Source of the DNA: JANPLD01 sp964445765
Lineage (GTDB): Bacteria > Pseudomonadota > Alphaproteobacteria > Rickettsiales > UBA8987
Length of the DNA stretch: 64,000 bases
NCBI GenBank assembly: GCA_964445765.1
Contig: CAYULD010000001.1
Location: 434,001 to 498,000, forward strand
Direction: 5' to 3'
A program made the translations under genes and the position numbers. This document shows, piece by piece, positions 50,139 to 59,099 of the stretch. The notes beneath the pieces were generated by a model that was given only the letters and a program-made list of their open reading frames with translations, did not search any database and was not told the DNA's origin. Every line of letters begins with the position of its first letter. Positions within the stretch are counted from its first letter, which is position 1.

Positions 50139-50603
50139 TTAATTATACTCCTCGTCTTCTTCCTCAACGCCTTCGAGGACATTTACAAGAGAGATTAGAA
50201 TATGTGTTCTCCACTGGTCAACTGGTAGATTGTTAACGGTGAGTTTTACAGCTTCGACAAGATCTGCAATTGTGCGGTCTCTATTTCCAACTCGGTCTTC
50301 AAGCATTGCACTATTGAGGTAAGTTGCAATATCGCCTTTACTGTAATCTCGGTTAATCGAGAAAATCATATCAGTGTAGCGTCTAGCCAAATTATAGTTG
50401 AACGGAACGCCTTTAATTCCATCAGAAAAGGCTTCCTATATATCACATAATACCAACAAATTTCCTCGTTCGGTAACTTCCATAATGGGAAGATAAAATG
50501 CATCAATAATTACTTTTTCTTTTTCCAGCATAGCGATTGCTAGGGAATAGTCATCAATATCCCTTAGATCCTCCTGCTTCACATATTTGAGCTTATTCAA
50601 CAT
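50139..50603 (-). pseudogene. Unknown gene interrupted by an in-frame TAG
   Basis: From the ATG at 50603 the frame reads MLNKLKYVKQEDLRDIDDY and continues for 55 codons to a TAG at 50436-50438. The same frame then carries on without shift for 98 more codons (FSDGIKGVPFNYNLARRY, then an acidic tail EEEDEEYN) to a TAA. Total coding potential is 153 residues, soluble, with no known family. The base composition is less AT-rich than the surroundings. Either the gene has acquired a nonsense mutation or the TAG is suppressed; the first is more likely because other genes here end in TAG. Confidence 0.6.
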
Positions 50604-50849
50604 GCTTATTATCTTATCATCAATTCATTAAAAAAAATTAACAATGGCAAAAAGAAGAAAATATTGCGACTATAAAAAGTTTATAATACCATAATGTAAT
50701 TTAATAATAAGGAAGAGAAACTTTCTTAAACTAAGGCTTCTTATATTACTTATAAAAAATTTTAATGGTATAAAAAGAAAGCTAAAAATATTATTCCTTA
50801 AAAAAATCAATGTATTAACCTTGATATGCAAACAAAGTTATCTTTTAAT

Positions 50850-52103
50850 TTATAAAACTATTTCAATTCCGCCTCTGAAATGAGTGATAAGAAAATTATT
50901 AGCGAGCATTTTTTTTACTTCGTCTAGAGTATTTTCAGTAAAATTAATTTTATAATCTGTAAGTTTTTTACTTAGATAATCAGATATTTCATTAAGTTTA
51001 GCTGGGTTTTTAGGGGAAGAAAATTTTGCTAAATACTCAAAGGCAAAGATTAAATAAAAATTATTTATTTCAGTTTTAATTCCATTAGGAAATTCAAAAA
51101 TTATTTTATCATCTGGCTTATATTTATCATTTTGTAAAGCATCTGGAAGAGTGAATTTTGCATAGAATTTTTTATCTGTAATATTTATATTTTGTAAATT
51201 TCTATTTAATTGAATTTTACTTTTACATAATAAACTTGCTCTAAATTTTCTATTTAGAATAAAATCAATATATTGTTCAACTCGCAAAATATCATCAACA
51301 TTAGATAAAACATCATAGGCAAATTTCGGCAGATTTTCAATGTTCATAGAAGCTATAGAAACCTCTGAAAGATATTGTAAATCAAAATTTTTGATTAAAT
51401 TTACAAATTCATAAAAATAAAAAGCCTTATTATTTTTTTCCAAAAATTCGTGAAAAATATACCAATCTGGCTGTGATTTTAATTTCTGATATTCATCATT
51501 AAATTGCTTTGTATAATTATTTTCTGGATAAAATTTTAGAGTTTCAGATATAAAATTTAATAAATTATGTGAATGTTTTAGCTTTTCTTCATTATCTTCA
51601 ATTTCAGCACTATGAAAATAAAGCATATTGCGTAAAACCTCAGAGAAACTAAAGCCTGGCATTATGTTATAGCTAATATAAAAAACACCATTTTCTGATA
51701 AGTTATTTTTGACAATTTCAAGAATTTTATTCCTATTATTTTCATTCACCCAAGAAAAAACGCCGTGAGCGATTATATAATCAAAATTTTCTGAGCTTGA
51801 AAAATCTGATATTGTTTTTTGCTGAAATTGAATGTTTTTTAAGCCAAAATATTTTGCTGTTTCAATTGCTTTTGAAATTGGTTTTTCAGCTTCATCAAAA
51901 CCTAAAAATTTGCTTTGGGGATATTTTTTGGCGAGCTCTATTAGATTTTCACCTGAGCCACAGGCGATTTCAAGAATTTTTGCTTCATTTTTATCTTTTG
52001 CATTTAGACCAAATAAAAAGGCTCTTGCTTGAAGTAATTGCGGATCAGTTTCTGCAAGATATGAAGTTTCATATGGAATTTGATTATAAGAATTATTCAT
52101 CAT
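50850..52103 (-). CDS. SAM-dependent methyltransferase with regulatory domain (rickettsial PKMT-like family)
   Basis: A protein of about 417 residues. The start YNQIPYETSYLAETDPQLL and motif I ILEIACGSGENLIELA define a class I methyltransferase; FDYIIAHGVFSWV is motif post-I/II. A helical regulatory domain (about 220-300) and a C-terminal winged-helix-like part follow. Proteins of this layout include the Rickettsia protein-lysine methyltransferases that modify outer-membrane OmpB, but many others have unknown substrates. ATG at 52103 or 52100 is more likely than the TTG at 52106. Its start region is interlocked with the end of ccoS. Confidence 0.83.
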   Translation of the reverse strand: MMNNSYNQIPYETSYLAETDPQLLQARAFLFGLNAKDKNEAKILEIACGSGENLIELAKKYPQSKFLGFDEAEKPISKAIETAKYFGLKNIQFQQKTISDFSSSENFDYIIAHGVFSWVNENNRNKILEIVKNNLSENGVFYISYNIMPGFSFSEVLRNMLYFHSAEIEDNEEKLKHSHNLLNFISETLKFYPENNYTKQFNDEYQKLKSQPDWYIFHEFLEKNNKAFYFYEFVNLIKNFDLQYLSEVSIASMNIENLPKFAYDVLSNVDDILRVEQYIDFILNRKFRASLLCKSKIQLNRNLQNINITDKKFYAKFTLPDALQNDKYKPDDKIIFEFPNGIKTEINNFYLIFAFEYLAKFSSPKNPAKLNEISDYLSKKLTDYKINFTENTLDEVKKMLANNFLITHFRGGIEIVL

Positions 52104-52233
52104 CAAAAATTATTCTTGCGGCACTTCCTTCTAAATCTTCAAATTGCTTAGATTTTAAGCACCAAAAAACTCCTATCACCGCAAATATGCAGATGGCTAA
52201 AGTAATTGGTATGATTAAAATTAATATATCCAT
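52093..52233 (-). CDS. ccoS: Cbb3-type cytochrome oxidase assembly protein CcoS
   Basis: A 46-residue membrane protein. It starts MDILILIIPITLAICIF, has one membrane helix, the W near the end of the helix, and the CcoS hallmark SKQFEDLEGSAARIIFDDE at the C-terminus. CcoS is needed to load haem and copper into cbb3 oxidase. The catalytic subunits and CcoI are not in this window. Its end overlaps the first codons of the methyltransferase gene downstream, so the two may be co-transcribed by chance arrangement. Confidence 0.9.
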   Translation of the reverse strand: MDILILIIPITLAICIFAVIGVFWCLKSKQFEDLEGSAARIIFDDE

Positions 52234-52331
52234 AGCATTTAATATTATGCCGATTTAGCTATATATCAATTACTTTCTTGATTGCCTGCTTAGAAAAAAT
52301 AAACTAAAAACTATTCATAAAAATTTTTATT

Positions 52332-53360
52332 ATGAGTGTTAAAGAAACAAATGTTATAATTATCGGTGCAGGGCCTGTTGGCTTATTTGCAGTGTTTGAG
52401 CTTGGGCTTCATGGTATGTCTGCGGAGCTTATTGATATTCTTGATAAACCGGGCGGGCAATGTGCGGAGCTCTATCCAGAAAAGCCAATTTATGATATTC
52501 CAGCAATTCCAAAATGCACAGGGCAGGAATTAGTAAATTATCTTTTAGAGCAAATAAAACCTTTTAATTATAATATAAATTTATCACAAATGGTTGAAAG
52601 CATTGAAAAACAGCCAGATGGTAATTTTAAGGTTACAACTGATATTGGTAATATTTTTATAGCACCTGTAATAGTTATTGCGGGGGGCGGCGGCAGTTTT
52701 ATGCCAAAGAAACCTCCACTTGCAAACATAGAGCAATATGAAAATAAATCTGTGTTTTATGCAGTGCGTAAAATGGAAAATTTTCGTGATAAAAACCTTG
52801 TTATTGTTGGTGGCGGTGATTCCGCATTGGATTGGACAATCAATCTACAACCACTTGCAAAATCAATAACGCTTATTCATCGTAGAGATGATTTTAGAGG
52901 GGCAGTTGCATCAGTTGATAAAGTAAAAAGCCTAGCAAGTGAAAACAAAATTAAACTAATTTTTGGGCAAGTTACCAATTTAATTGGTGAAAATGGATTG
53001 CTAAATGAAATTGAAATCACAGAAAATGATGGCAATAAATTTAATTATCCTTGTGATATGATGCTTCCATTCTTTGGGCTTACAATGAAGTTAGGGCCTA
53101 TTGCAAATTGGGGATTAAATCTTGAGAAAAATTTAATTTCCGTTGATACGGAAAAATTTGAAACCAGTGAAAAAGCGATTTTTGCAATTGGCGATATTAA
53201 TTATTATCCCGGTAAATTAAAATTAATTTTATCTGGATTTCACGAGGCAGCTCTTATGGCGGTTAAAGCCTATGAATATGTAAATCCGGGCAAGAAGGCT
53301 AAGTTTCAATATACAACTTCTTCCTCTGATTTGCAGAAAAAACTTGGCGTTAATGGCTAA
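52332..53360 (+). CDS. Ferredoxin/flavodoxin-NADP reductase, thioredoxin reductase-like type
   Basis: A 342-residue flavoprotein of the FNR type found in Bacillus YumC and in many alphaproteobacteria. FAD loop IIGAGPVGLFAVFELG, PGGQCAELYPEKPIYDIPA (strongly diagnostic of this subclass), NADP loop IVGGGDSALDW, and C-terminal AIGDINYYPGKLKLILSGFHEAALMA. There is no CxxC pair of true thioredoxin reductase, so it should transfer electrons between NADPH and ferredoxin. It is the first gene of a short plus-strand pair with the HemY-like gene. Confidence 0.92.
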   Translation: MSVKETNVIIIGAGPVGLFAVFELGLHGMSAELIDILDKPGGQCAELYPEKPIYDIPAIPKCTGQELVNYLLEQIKPFNYNINLSQMVESIEKQPDGNFKVTTDIGNIFIAPVIVIAGGGGSFMPKKPPLANIEQYENKSVFYAVRKMENFRDKNLVIVGGGDSALDWTINLQPLAKSITLIHRRDDFRGAVASVDKVKSLASENKIKLIFGQVTNLIGENGLLNEIEITENDGNKFNYPCDMMLPFFGLTMKLGPIANWGLNLEKNLISVDTEKFETSEKAIFAIGDINYYPGKLKLILSGFHEAALMAVKAYEYVNPGKKAKFQYTTSSSDLQKKLGVNG

Positions 53361-53381
53361 AAATTAATTTACAAATAAATT

Positions 53382-54449
53382 GTGTCAAAGATTTTAACTA
53401 CATTTATTTCAGTCTTAGTAATTATATTACTTGCCAATTGGTTTGCATTATTTGATGGCAAAGTTAAAATTTTATGGTTTGGCTATCAAATAGAAACTTC
53501 AGTTTTCTTTATATTTCTGATATTTTTTATTTTATTTTTAATTTTGTATTTAGCTTATAATTTTTCTTCTTTTATATTAGGTTTTCCTTCTTTCTTTTCT
53601 AAACGGCTTGAAAAGAACCTTCTTAATAAAAACCTTGAGAACATACAATATAGTGTTTCTGCCCTTCTTAGCGGTGATAATGAAACTGCAGCAAAATATT
53701 CAAGCAAACTCCAAGTGAACCAAAAAACCAATAAACATATTGGCATTATTAAAGATATTATTGAAAGCTCAGTTGCCCAAAATGAAGGAAATTACAAACT
53801 TGCAGAAAAAAATTATCAAAAACTTTTAGAAGAAAATTCCACCAAGTTTTTTGCAACGCAAGGCTTACTAAATTCAAGTTTTATTAAAGGGGATATCAAC
53901 GCCGCCATAGAATATGCTGAAGATGCCTATAGGCTTAAGCCTAATATTAAAAATGGTGCTGCAAGCCTTCTTGAGCTATATAAAAAAGCAAAAAATTGGC
54001 AAAAAGCTGAAGAATTTCTTAAAAAATACAAGAGAAAATATTTCTTTTTTTCTGATAAAAATAACAGCTTTTCTGCTGATTTTGAACTTTCAAATATTTA
54101 TTTTCAAATCTCTAAAGATGTAAAAGAAACTAGATTTTTAAGTGATGTAAATATTGATATTTGTTTTAAGAATTTATTGAAATCAATTTCTTATAACCCT
54201 GAAAATGAGGAGGCAATTTTGATGCTCGCTGAAATTTCTATTTTGAATGGCAAAAATAATATTGCAAAATCCAAGATAGAAAAATTATGGCTTAACAAGC
54301 CAAGTGAAGCACTTGCAAAGGCTTATATCAATTTATTTCAAGATAAAAATGATACAAAAACCTATAATTTAAGGCAAAAGGCAGTTGAAAAACTCAAAAA
54401 AATCAACCCCGACGGCAGAAATTTTATTGTTGAGAATTTTTTGAGTTAA
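53382..54449 (+). CDS. HemY-like inner-membrane TPR protein
   Basis: A 355-residue protein with two N-terminal membrane helices (about 5-22 and 38-62) separated by FDGKVKILWFGYQIETS, the usual HemY_N layout, followed by TPR repeats such as YSVSALLSGDNETAAKYSSKL and GLLNSSFIKGDINAAIEYAEDAY. The alphaproteobacterial members are often encoded next to haem genes, but not here. The biochemical role is unknown. It starts with GTG 21 bases after the reductase. Its 3' end overlaps the convergent SemiSWEET gene by 26 bases. Confidence 0.8.
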   Translation: MSKILTTFISVLVIILLANWFALFDGKVKILWFGYQIETSVFFIFLIFFILFLILYLAYNFSSFILGFPSFFSKRLEKNLLNKNLENIQYSVSALLSGDNETAAKYSSKLQVNQKTNKHIGIIKDIIESSVAQNEGNYKLAEKNYQKLLEENSTKFFATQGLLNSSFIKGDINAAIEYAEDAYRLKPNIKNGAASLLELYKKAKNWQKAEEFLKKYKRKYFFFSDKNNSFSADFELSNIYFQISKDVKETRFLSDVNIDICFKNLLKSISYNPENEEAILMLAEISILNGKNNIAKSKIEKLWLNKPSEALAKAYINLFQDKNDTKTYNLRQKAVEKLKKINPDGRNFIVENFLS

Positions 54450-54690
54450 TTATTTTTTTATATAAAATAACTAGCGTTAAAGGTAAAGTTATTGAGTTAG
54501 AAATTATTATAGAAATGCTATTTACCATCAAGCCATAAATAAGCCATAGCAAAACCCCCGTTGAAAAGATAGAATACATTAACAAAGAAATTGATTTTGT
54601 ATCGTTACTTTTCAAAATTTTTATTACCTGAGGAATAAAACTGATAGTGGTTAAAGTGCCTGCAATTAAGCCAATTATTTCAATCATCAC
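54424..54690 (-). CDS. SemiSWEET-type (PQ-loop) small transporter
   Basis: An 88-residue membrane protein with three helices and the PQ-loop motif FIPQVIKILKSNDTKSISL, which is typical of bacterial SemiSWEET sugar facilitators that act as dimers. The start is either GTG (54690) or ATG (54687), overlapping the TGA of the upstream gene. The substrate is not predictable. It could assist uptake of a host- or medium-derived sugar. Confidence 0.85.
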   Translation of the reverse strand: MMIEIIGLIAGTLTTISFIPQVIKILKSNDTKSISLLMYSIFSTGVLLWLIYGLMVNSISIIISNSITLPLTLVILYKKIINSKNSQQ

Positions 54691-55463
54691 ACTACCACGC
54701 CATTTGGGCCTATTGAATCCCTGATATTAATTTTATAATCTTCAATATCAGAAATTTCCTTTTGAATTTGCGTTAATAAAGAAATTTCGTCTGCTCTAAG
54801 TTTTCTATCACCAATTTCATTTAAGCTATTAGAAAAAATTTCACGAATTTCAGATACTTCCTGATTTTCAAAATTATTAAGCCCAAAACCATTAGCTTTA
54901 TTTAGGGAAATATTAATTCTATCAAGCCTGCTAAATTGGCTACCAGTAATATTTCTATTATTTAGATTCTCTAGTAAATTTGGGGCTTCTGAAGCAAAAT
55001 TATTTATAGCTTCATCTGCAATAGCAATAATATCTTCTGTGCTTAAATTGTTATTTCCAAGAATTTCTGAAACTTCATTTCTAATGAAATTGAAAATATT
55101 ATCTTCCGCAGGGGTTAGATTCCTAAGTTTAGAAATTTCATTAAAGCCCTTAAATTCTATCGCACGATCAATAAGCCTATTTTCTTCCTGAGAGATATTA
55201 TTTTGAGAATTATTTTCCTCAACTCTTGCAATTTCTTGTTTTGAAAATCTTTCAATTGCAGATTCAGAAAGGGAAATATTATCCCTTCTTTGAGATTTAT
55301 TCGCACGCTCTTTTTCTTCAGATTTTTTATCGTTATCTTCACTGGTAATTTGCTCAAGCAGGCTGGGCTTCTTGTTAATTTGATTAACATTATTAAAGCC
55401 ATTAATATTTTTTATCCCACCGTTATTTGCGTATGGGTTTATTTGTGAAGTTTCAAAAGCCAT
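54687..55463 (-). CDS. Unrecognised helical, hydrophilic protein
   Basis: A 258-residue soluble protein. The first 90 residues are Asn/Lys/Glu-rich and probably disordered, including DNISLSESAIERFSKQE. The rest forms amphipathic helices with repeated Asn-rich turns (LGNNNLSTEDIIAIADEAINNF). No signal peptide, membrane helix or known domain is seen. The DxxSLSxxA string resembles a short segment common near the start of flagellum-related proteins, which is too weak for a call. Its TGA overlaps the SemiSWEET start, so the two are coupled. Confidence 0.65.
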   Translation of the reverse strand: MAFETSQINPYANNGGIKNINGFNNVNQINKKPSLLEQITSEDNDKKSEEKERANKSQRRDNISLSESAIERFSKQEIARVEENNSQNNISQEENRLIDRAIEFKGFNEISKLRNLTPAEDNIFNFIRNEVSEILGNNNLSTEDIIAIADEAINNFASEAPNLLENLNNRNITGSQFSRLDRINISLNKANGFGLNNFENQEVSEIREIFSNSLNEIGDRKLRADEISLLTQIQKEISDIEDYKINIRDSIGPNGVVV

Positions 55464-55532
55464 TCCCCTAGCTTTAGATTAAACAATTGAAATATATCAC
55501 AAAAGCCTATAAACCTCAAGAAAAATTACTTT

Positions 55533-56213
55533 ATGTCGCTTAGAAATACCCATAACCAACAAAGAAATAAATATATCTATAACCTATATCAAAATGAGGA
55601 ATCCCAAGCCTTACAAAAGGTTAGGCAAAGTATTATTGATAATAATTTGCCAGTTATCAACCTTAATTTTAATGAGGCAAAAATTATTCAAATTTTAATA
55701 AAAATGCACAGTGTTAGGCATATTATTGAATTTGGAACTCTGGCTGGCTATTCCGCCATAGCAATGGCAGAAGCATTGCCAAATGATGGAAAGATTTTTA
55801 CTTTTGAAAAAGATAAAAAAACTGCAAATATTGCTTTACAAAATATTAAAGAGGCAGGTTTTGAAAATAAAATTTCAATAATTATTGGTGATGCTCACGA
55901 AAATTTAGTAAATAAAAATCTTCCCACAGATTTTTTTGATAGAAAATTTGATATGGCCTTTATAGACGCTGAAAAGCAAGGATACCCAGCTTATCTTGAT
56001 TGGTGCGAGGCGAATATTAAGAGAAATGGACTGATAATAGCGGATAATACATTTTTATTTAATGCAGTTTTTGAAAGTGAGGAAGCAAAAAATCATAATC
56101 AAAAAATACTTTCTGCAATGCTAGAATTTAATAAAAGATTTTCAGATAGCAAAAAATTTGATTCAATTATTCTTCCAACAGATGACGGCCTTTCAATTGG
56201 AATTTTGATATAA
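55533..56213 (+). CDS. SAM-dependent O-methyltransferase (caffeoyl-CoA OMT-like family)
   Basis: A 226-residue class I methyltransferase. Motif I is IIEFGTLAGYSAIAMAEAL, the acidic ribose-binding loop is IFTFEKDKK, and MAFIDAEKQGYPAYLDWC with IIADNTF gives the metal-ligand Asp and Asn residues of the cation-dependent O-methyltransferases. Bacterial members act on diverse catechol-like or lipid substrates, so the substrate is unknown. It is divergent from the unknown 258-residue gene and convergent with motB. Confidence 0.87.
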   Translation: MSLRNTHNQQRNKYIYNLYQNEESQALQKVRQSIIDNNLPVINLNFNEAKIIQILIKMHSVRHIIEFGTLAGYSAIAMAEALPNDGKIFTFEKDKKTANIALQNIKEAGFENKISIIIGDAHENLVNKNLPTDFFDRKFDMAFIDAEKQGYPAYLDWCEANIKRNGLIIADNTFLFNAVFESEEAKNHNQKILSAMLEFNKRFSDSKKFDSIILPTDDGLSIGILI

Positions 56214-56228
56214 TAAAATATAAGGAAA

Positions 56229-57368
56229 TTATTCCGTTGTAGGCATATTTTTAATTTCTTCAGATTTTTTAAGAAGCTCTAAAACCTCTTTATTTGGCTT
56301 TAACTCTTTACTATCTGATTCATTTTTCTTTTCTTCAGAATCTTTTTTATTGAAAATATTTTTCTGCATATCCATAAAAATTGAATCTGGCACTGGCTTT
56401 TTATGACCCGGTGTATCACTTTTCTTAAGTAAAATTATATCCATTCTATTATTAATAGCTGATTCCGGCCTTCTTCTATCATAAGGAATATTATCTGCTC
56501 TGCCTTCCACTCTTGAAACTTGCTCCGGCTGAAGACCGTTTTTCTCAAGATAATTTCTGGTAGCGTTCGCTCTATCAGCAGAAAGCTCCCACTTAGTATA
56601 ATTCGCATCAACACCTGTGAGTGGCTGTGAGCTTGTATGACCAATAAACGCAATATTATTTGGCACATTTTTTAAGATTTTAGAAAGCTCAGTTAAAGCA
56701 ATTTTAAGGCTTTCACGCATTTCTGCACTATTATCAAAAAACATTGAATCGCCATTAATATCTTTAATTTCAATAAGTAGACCTTCTGGTGTTCTCTTAA
56801 TTTCAACTGCGCCATTTTCAATTCTTCTATTTTGAATCATATCTTGAACGGTGGCGGATATTGCTTTTTGTTGCTCATCAAATTCATCATCGCTTGAGGT
56901 TTTCTTGTTATCTTCACTGGTGATTGAACTTGGGGGGCTGGTTTCACTGCCCTGCCCTTTTTGATCAGTTGAGATTTGATTAACAATTATTTGAATTTGT
57001 TCGCTATCAACTTCATCAGTTCTTTCTTCCAATTTTTTAGTAACTTTTGTTATTGGCCCTGATGGCACACCTCCAAAAACCACGCCTTTATTAGTGTTTT
57101 TATCCGCACCAATTCCATCAGATAACGCTGATTTACCACCACGAAAACCAATACCCATTTCATCTTTAACACCAACGGTTGGGGCGAAATAATCAGCTAA
57201 ACCTGCAAGATTCTCAGCTTCTGTGGCATTCAGAAGCCACATAAGCAAGAAGAAAGCCATCATTGCCGTTACAAAATCGGCATAAGCAACTTTCCAAGCA
57301 CCACCATGATGGCCACCGCCTTCAATCTTATAAACTTTTTTGATGATATTTCCGCTATTCTTCGGCAT
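56229..57368 (-). CDS. motB: Flagellar stator protein MotB
   Basis: Peptidoglycan-anchored stator subunit. Near the N-terminus GGGHHGGAWKVAYADFVTAMM carries the channel Asp31 and a single membrane helix. A long disordered middle follows. The C-terminal OmpA-like domain (about 195-325) shows IAFIGHTSSQPL, LSADRANATRNYLEKNGL and VEGRADN. A charged tail of about 50 residues trails the domain. The signature is that of proton-driven MotB. Its partner motA is in the flagellar block on the other strand. Confidence 0.95.
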   Translation of the reverse strand: MPKNSGNIIKKVYKIEGGGHHGGAWKVAYADFVTAMMAFFLLMWLLNATEAENLAGLADYFAPTVGVKDEMGIGFRGGKSALSDGIGADKNTNKGVVFGGVPSGPITKVTKKLEERTDEVDSEQIQIIVNQISTDQKGQGSETSPPSSITSEDNKKTSSDDEFDEQQKAISATVQDMIQNRRIENGAVEIKRTPEGLLIEIKDINGDSMFFDNSAEMRESLKIALTELSKILKNVPNNIAFIGHTSSQPLTGVDANYTKWELSADRANATRNYLEKNGLQPEQVSRVEGRADNIPYDRRRPESAINNRMDIILLKKSDTPGHKKPVPDSIFMDMQKNIFNKKDSEEKKNESDSKELKPNKEVLELLKKSEEIKNMPTTE

Positions 57369-57375
57369 AATTTGA

Positions 57376-57513
57376 GGTTGGTAGTTAGTCGTTAGTAGTT
57401 GGTTGCTGGTCGTTTGTAGTGTTAGCTAAAATTATTAGATTATTCGCTAGGCTCAGAATCATTAAACTCTCAGTGAAGACCAACTACCAACGACTAATTA
57501 CCAAAGACTAACG
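57376..57513. repeat. Inverted repeat element upstream of motB
   Basis: The left arm (57376-57402, GGTTGGTAGTTAGTCGTTAG and on) is mirrored by the right arm (57479-57513, ACCAACTACCAACGACTAAT and on) with about 24 of 27 positions matching, and an intervening loop of about 75 bases. Composition of short GTTAG/CTAAC units is reminiscent of the CCTAA-rich element near virB11. It fills most of the gap between motB and the dipeptidase gene. Confidence 0.65.
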
Positions 57514-57541
57514 ATTATTAAATTTGCTATCAACAAATAAT

Positions 57542-58093
57542 TTACATCATATCAGTTTTTGCATCTTTATCCCAAATCAATGGATATTTTTTTGCATCAA
57601 ATAGTTGAAAATGCCACCATTCATTTTTATAAAAATCCCAGCCAGATGCACTCATTACGCCAAGTAAAACCATACGATTTCTAATTGCTTCCGAACTAAT
57701 ATTTTGATTTTCAGTAAGATATGAAAGTGGGGTGAAAGCATCAAATTCCGTTCCCATATCAAGCTCTTTATTATTTTTTGCATCAACCAAAGTTAGATCA
57801 ATCGCAACGCCCCTAGAATGTGCGGAACCCCTTTCAGGATGTGCTAAAAAATTAGGATCTGGCGTGTGATTCCACAATATATATTGGGCTTCTGCGGGGC
57901 GAAATGCATCAAAGATTTTGATTTTATATCCAAGTTTTTCTGCAAAACTTTGAGCGAGTTTTAACTTTTCAAACGCATCTTGATGCAAGAAACATTTTGG
58001 TTTTTGATAAACTTTTTCTCCAGTAAAATTATCTTTACTTGCATATTTTATATCAATTAAAAACCCATTATTTTCTGTAATTTCAACTAGCAT
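57542..58093 (-). CDS. D-alanyl-D-alanine dipeptidase (M15D, DdpX/VanX family)
   Basis: A 183-residue zinc peptidase with the full motif set: FDAFRPAEAQ (catalytic Arg), SAHSRGVAIDLTL (SxHxxGxAxD zinc ligands), and EWWHFQLF (general base and third ligand). DdpX-type enzymes release D-Ala from dipeptide for use as nutrient; VanX removes the vancomycin target. No van genes are present, so a recycling role is more likely. No signal peptide is seen, so it should be cytoplasmic. Confidence 0.92.
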   Translation of the reverse strand: MLVEITENNGFLIDIKYASKDNFTGEKVYQKPKCFLHQDAFEKLKLAQSFAEKLGYKIKIFDAFRPAEAQYILWNHTPDPNFLAHPERGSAHSRGVAIDLTLVDAKNNKELDMGTEFDAFTPLSYLTENQNISSEAIRNRMVLLGVMSASGWDFYKNEWWHFQLFDAKKYPLIWDKDAKTDMM

Positions 58094-58120
58094 TTTATAA
58101 ATTATTGGTCGTTCTTAACT

Positions 58121-58639
58121 CTACATCTGCCCCCTTGCGATTGCTTTTTTGATGCGAGCATTTTCTTTTTCACCATCTATAATTTCAGGCTTTGCCCTAT
58201 TATATCCGAATGGATCAATTATAGATTCCATAATTCCTCCCGGTTCTGTGCCTAAAACTGAGCTTTTATTTTTATAATCTTCTTCAATTAATTTTCTTAT
58301 ATTTTGCTTAGATTTATTAGCATTCGCATTTGCTAAAATTTGCTTTTCTAAACTAGATTTTTTAGATGTTTTAAGTGGTGTCTCCCTTTCACCAAATAGG
58401 GTTTTTATAGTTTCTTCAGGATTGTATTTTGCAAGCTCCCTTTTTTCTCTAGCTTGTGGAATTGGTAAATCAGAAGGGATTTCATCAGGGATAATTAATT
58501 TAGTTTTTGGCTCTACCATAAATTCATCTGGTGCATCTTGCTTAACACCAAGATTTTTGCGGATTATAGCCCTTGAGCAAGAAGTTTGCGTAATGCAAAA
58601 TATTACTAATAATATAAAGATTTTATAGTTTAACTTCAT
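58121..58639 (-). CDS. DUF3035-like outer-envelope lipoprotein
   Basis: About 172 residues from the ATG at 58639; the frame is open to a TTG four codons earlier. There is a lipoprotein signal peptide (lipobox TQTSC, lipidated Cys about 21), then LGVKQDAPDEFMVEPKTKLIIP, the pattern of the DUF3035 family, which is common in alphaproteobacteria. The rest is charged and helical. It overlaps the 3' end of lspA, the enzyme that would process its own signal peptide. The precise role is unknown. Confidence 0.75.
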   Translation of the reverse strand: MKLNYKIFILLVIFCITQTSCSRAIIRKNLGVKQDAPDEFMVEPKTKLIIPDEIPSDLPIPQAREKRELAKYNPEETIKTLFGERETPLKTSKKSSLEKQILANANANKSKQNIRKLIEEDYKNKSSVLGTEPGGIMESIIDPFGYNRAKPEIIDGEKENARIKKAIARGQM

Positions 58640-59099
58640 TTTTATTTTCAAAAAAAATTGAATAAATTATCAGCAACATTGCACCGCAAAATATGCAAGA
58701 ATCCGCAATATTAAATGCAGGCCAATGAAAGCCAGCATAATGAAAATCAAAGAAATCTGCCACTGCACCAAAGCGAAGCCTATCTATAATATTTCCAACT
58801 GCACCGCCAATAATTGCAGAATAACCAATCACCTCATAATTACTTTTTGCCTTTCTCAAAAAATAGCATAATAGCAAAATTATTAAAGTTGAAGTGATAA
58901 GAAAAAAATAATTACTTTTTGAAAATTCTTGAAATAAACCAAAGCTAATGCCTTTATTCCAAACCATTACATTGTTATAAAAACTTGTGATTGCCACTAG
59001 TTTTTTTTCAGGCATATCATAAATTTCAAGCATATAATATTTATGTGCTTGATCTAAAAAAATACAGAATAACGCAATTATTAAGCCTTTAATTAACAT
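58623..59099 (-). CDS. lspA: Lipoprotein signal peptidase (signal peptidase II)
   Basis: Cleaves prolipoproteins at the lipobox. The 158-residue protein has four membrane helices, the catalytic pair in GNIIDRLRFGAVADFFDFH and WPAFNIADSCI, and the early conserved Asp of FLDQAHKYY. The ATG at 59099 overlaps the end of ribF. It is in an apparent run secF-ribF-lspA-DUF3035, with overlapping ends at each junction. Confidence 0.95.
   Translation of the reverse strand: MLIKGLIIALFCIFLDQAHKYYMLEIYDMPEKKLVAITSFYNNVMVWNKGISFGLFQEFSKSNYFFLITSTLIILLLCYFLRKAKSNYEVIGYSAIIGGAVGNIIDRLRFGAVADFFDFHYAGFHWPAFNIADSCIFCGAMLLIIYSIFFENKNEVKL

Noticed and set aside
50436..50438. Reassigned TAG codon in this genome
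   Set aside because: Other genes in the window, such as rho and bamD, end in TAG at the expected family length, so TAG is a working stop codon.
52332..53360. Thioredoxin reductase
   Set aside because: The CxxC redox pair is absent and the PGGQCAELYPEKPIYDIPA segment identifies the ferredoxin-NADP reductase subclass.
57542..58093. Vancomycin-resistance VanX
   Set aside because: The fold is shared, but no vanH, vanA or regulator genes are present and the organism is Gram-negative; a DdpX-like recycling role is more likely.
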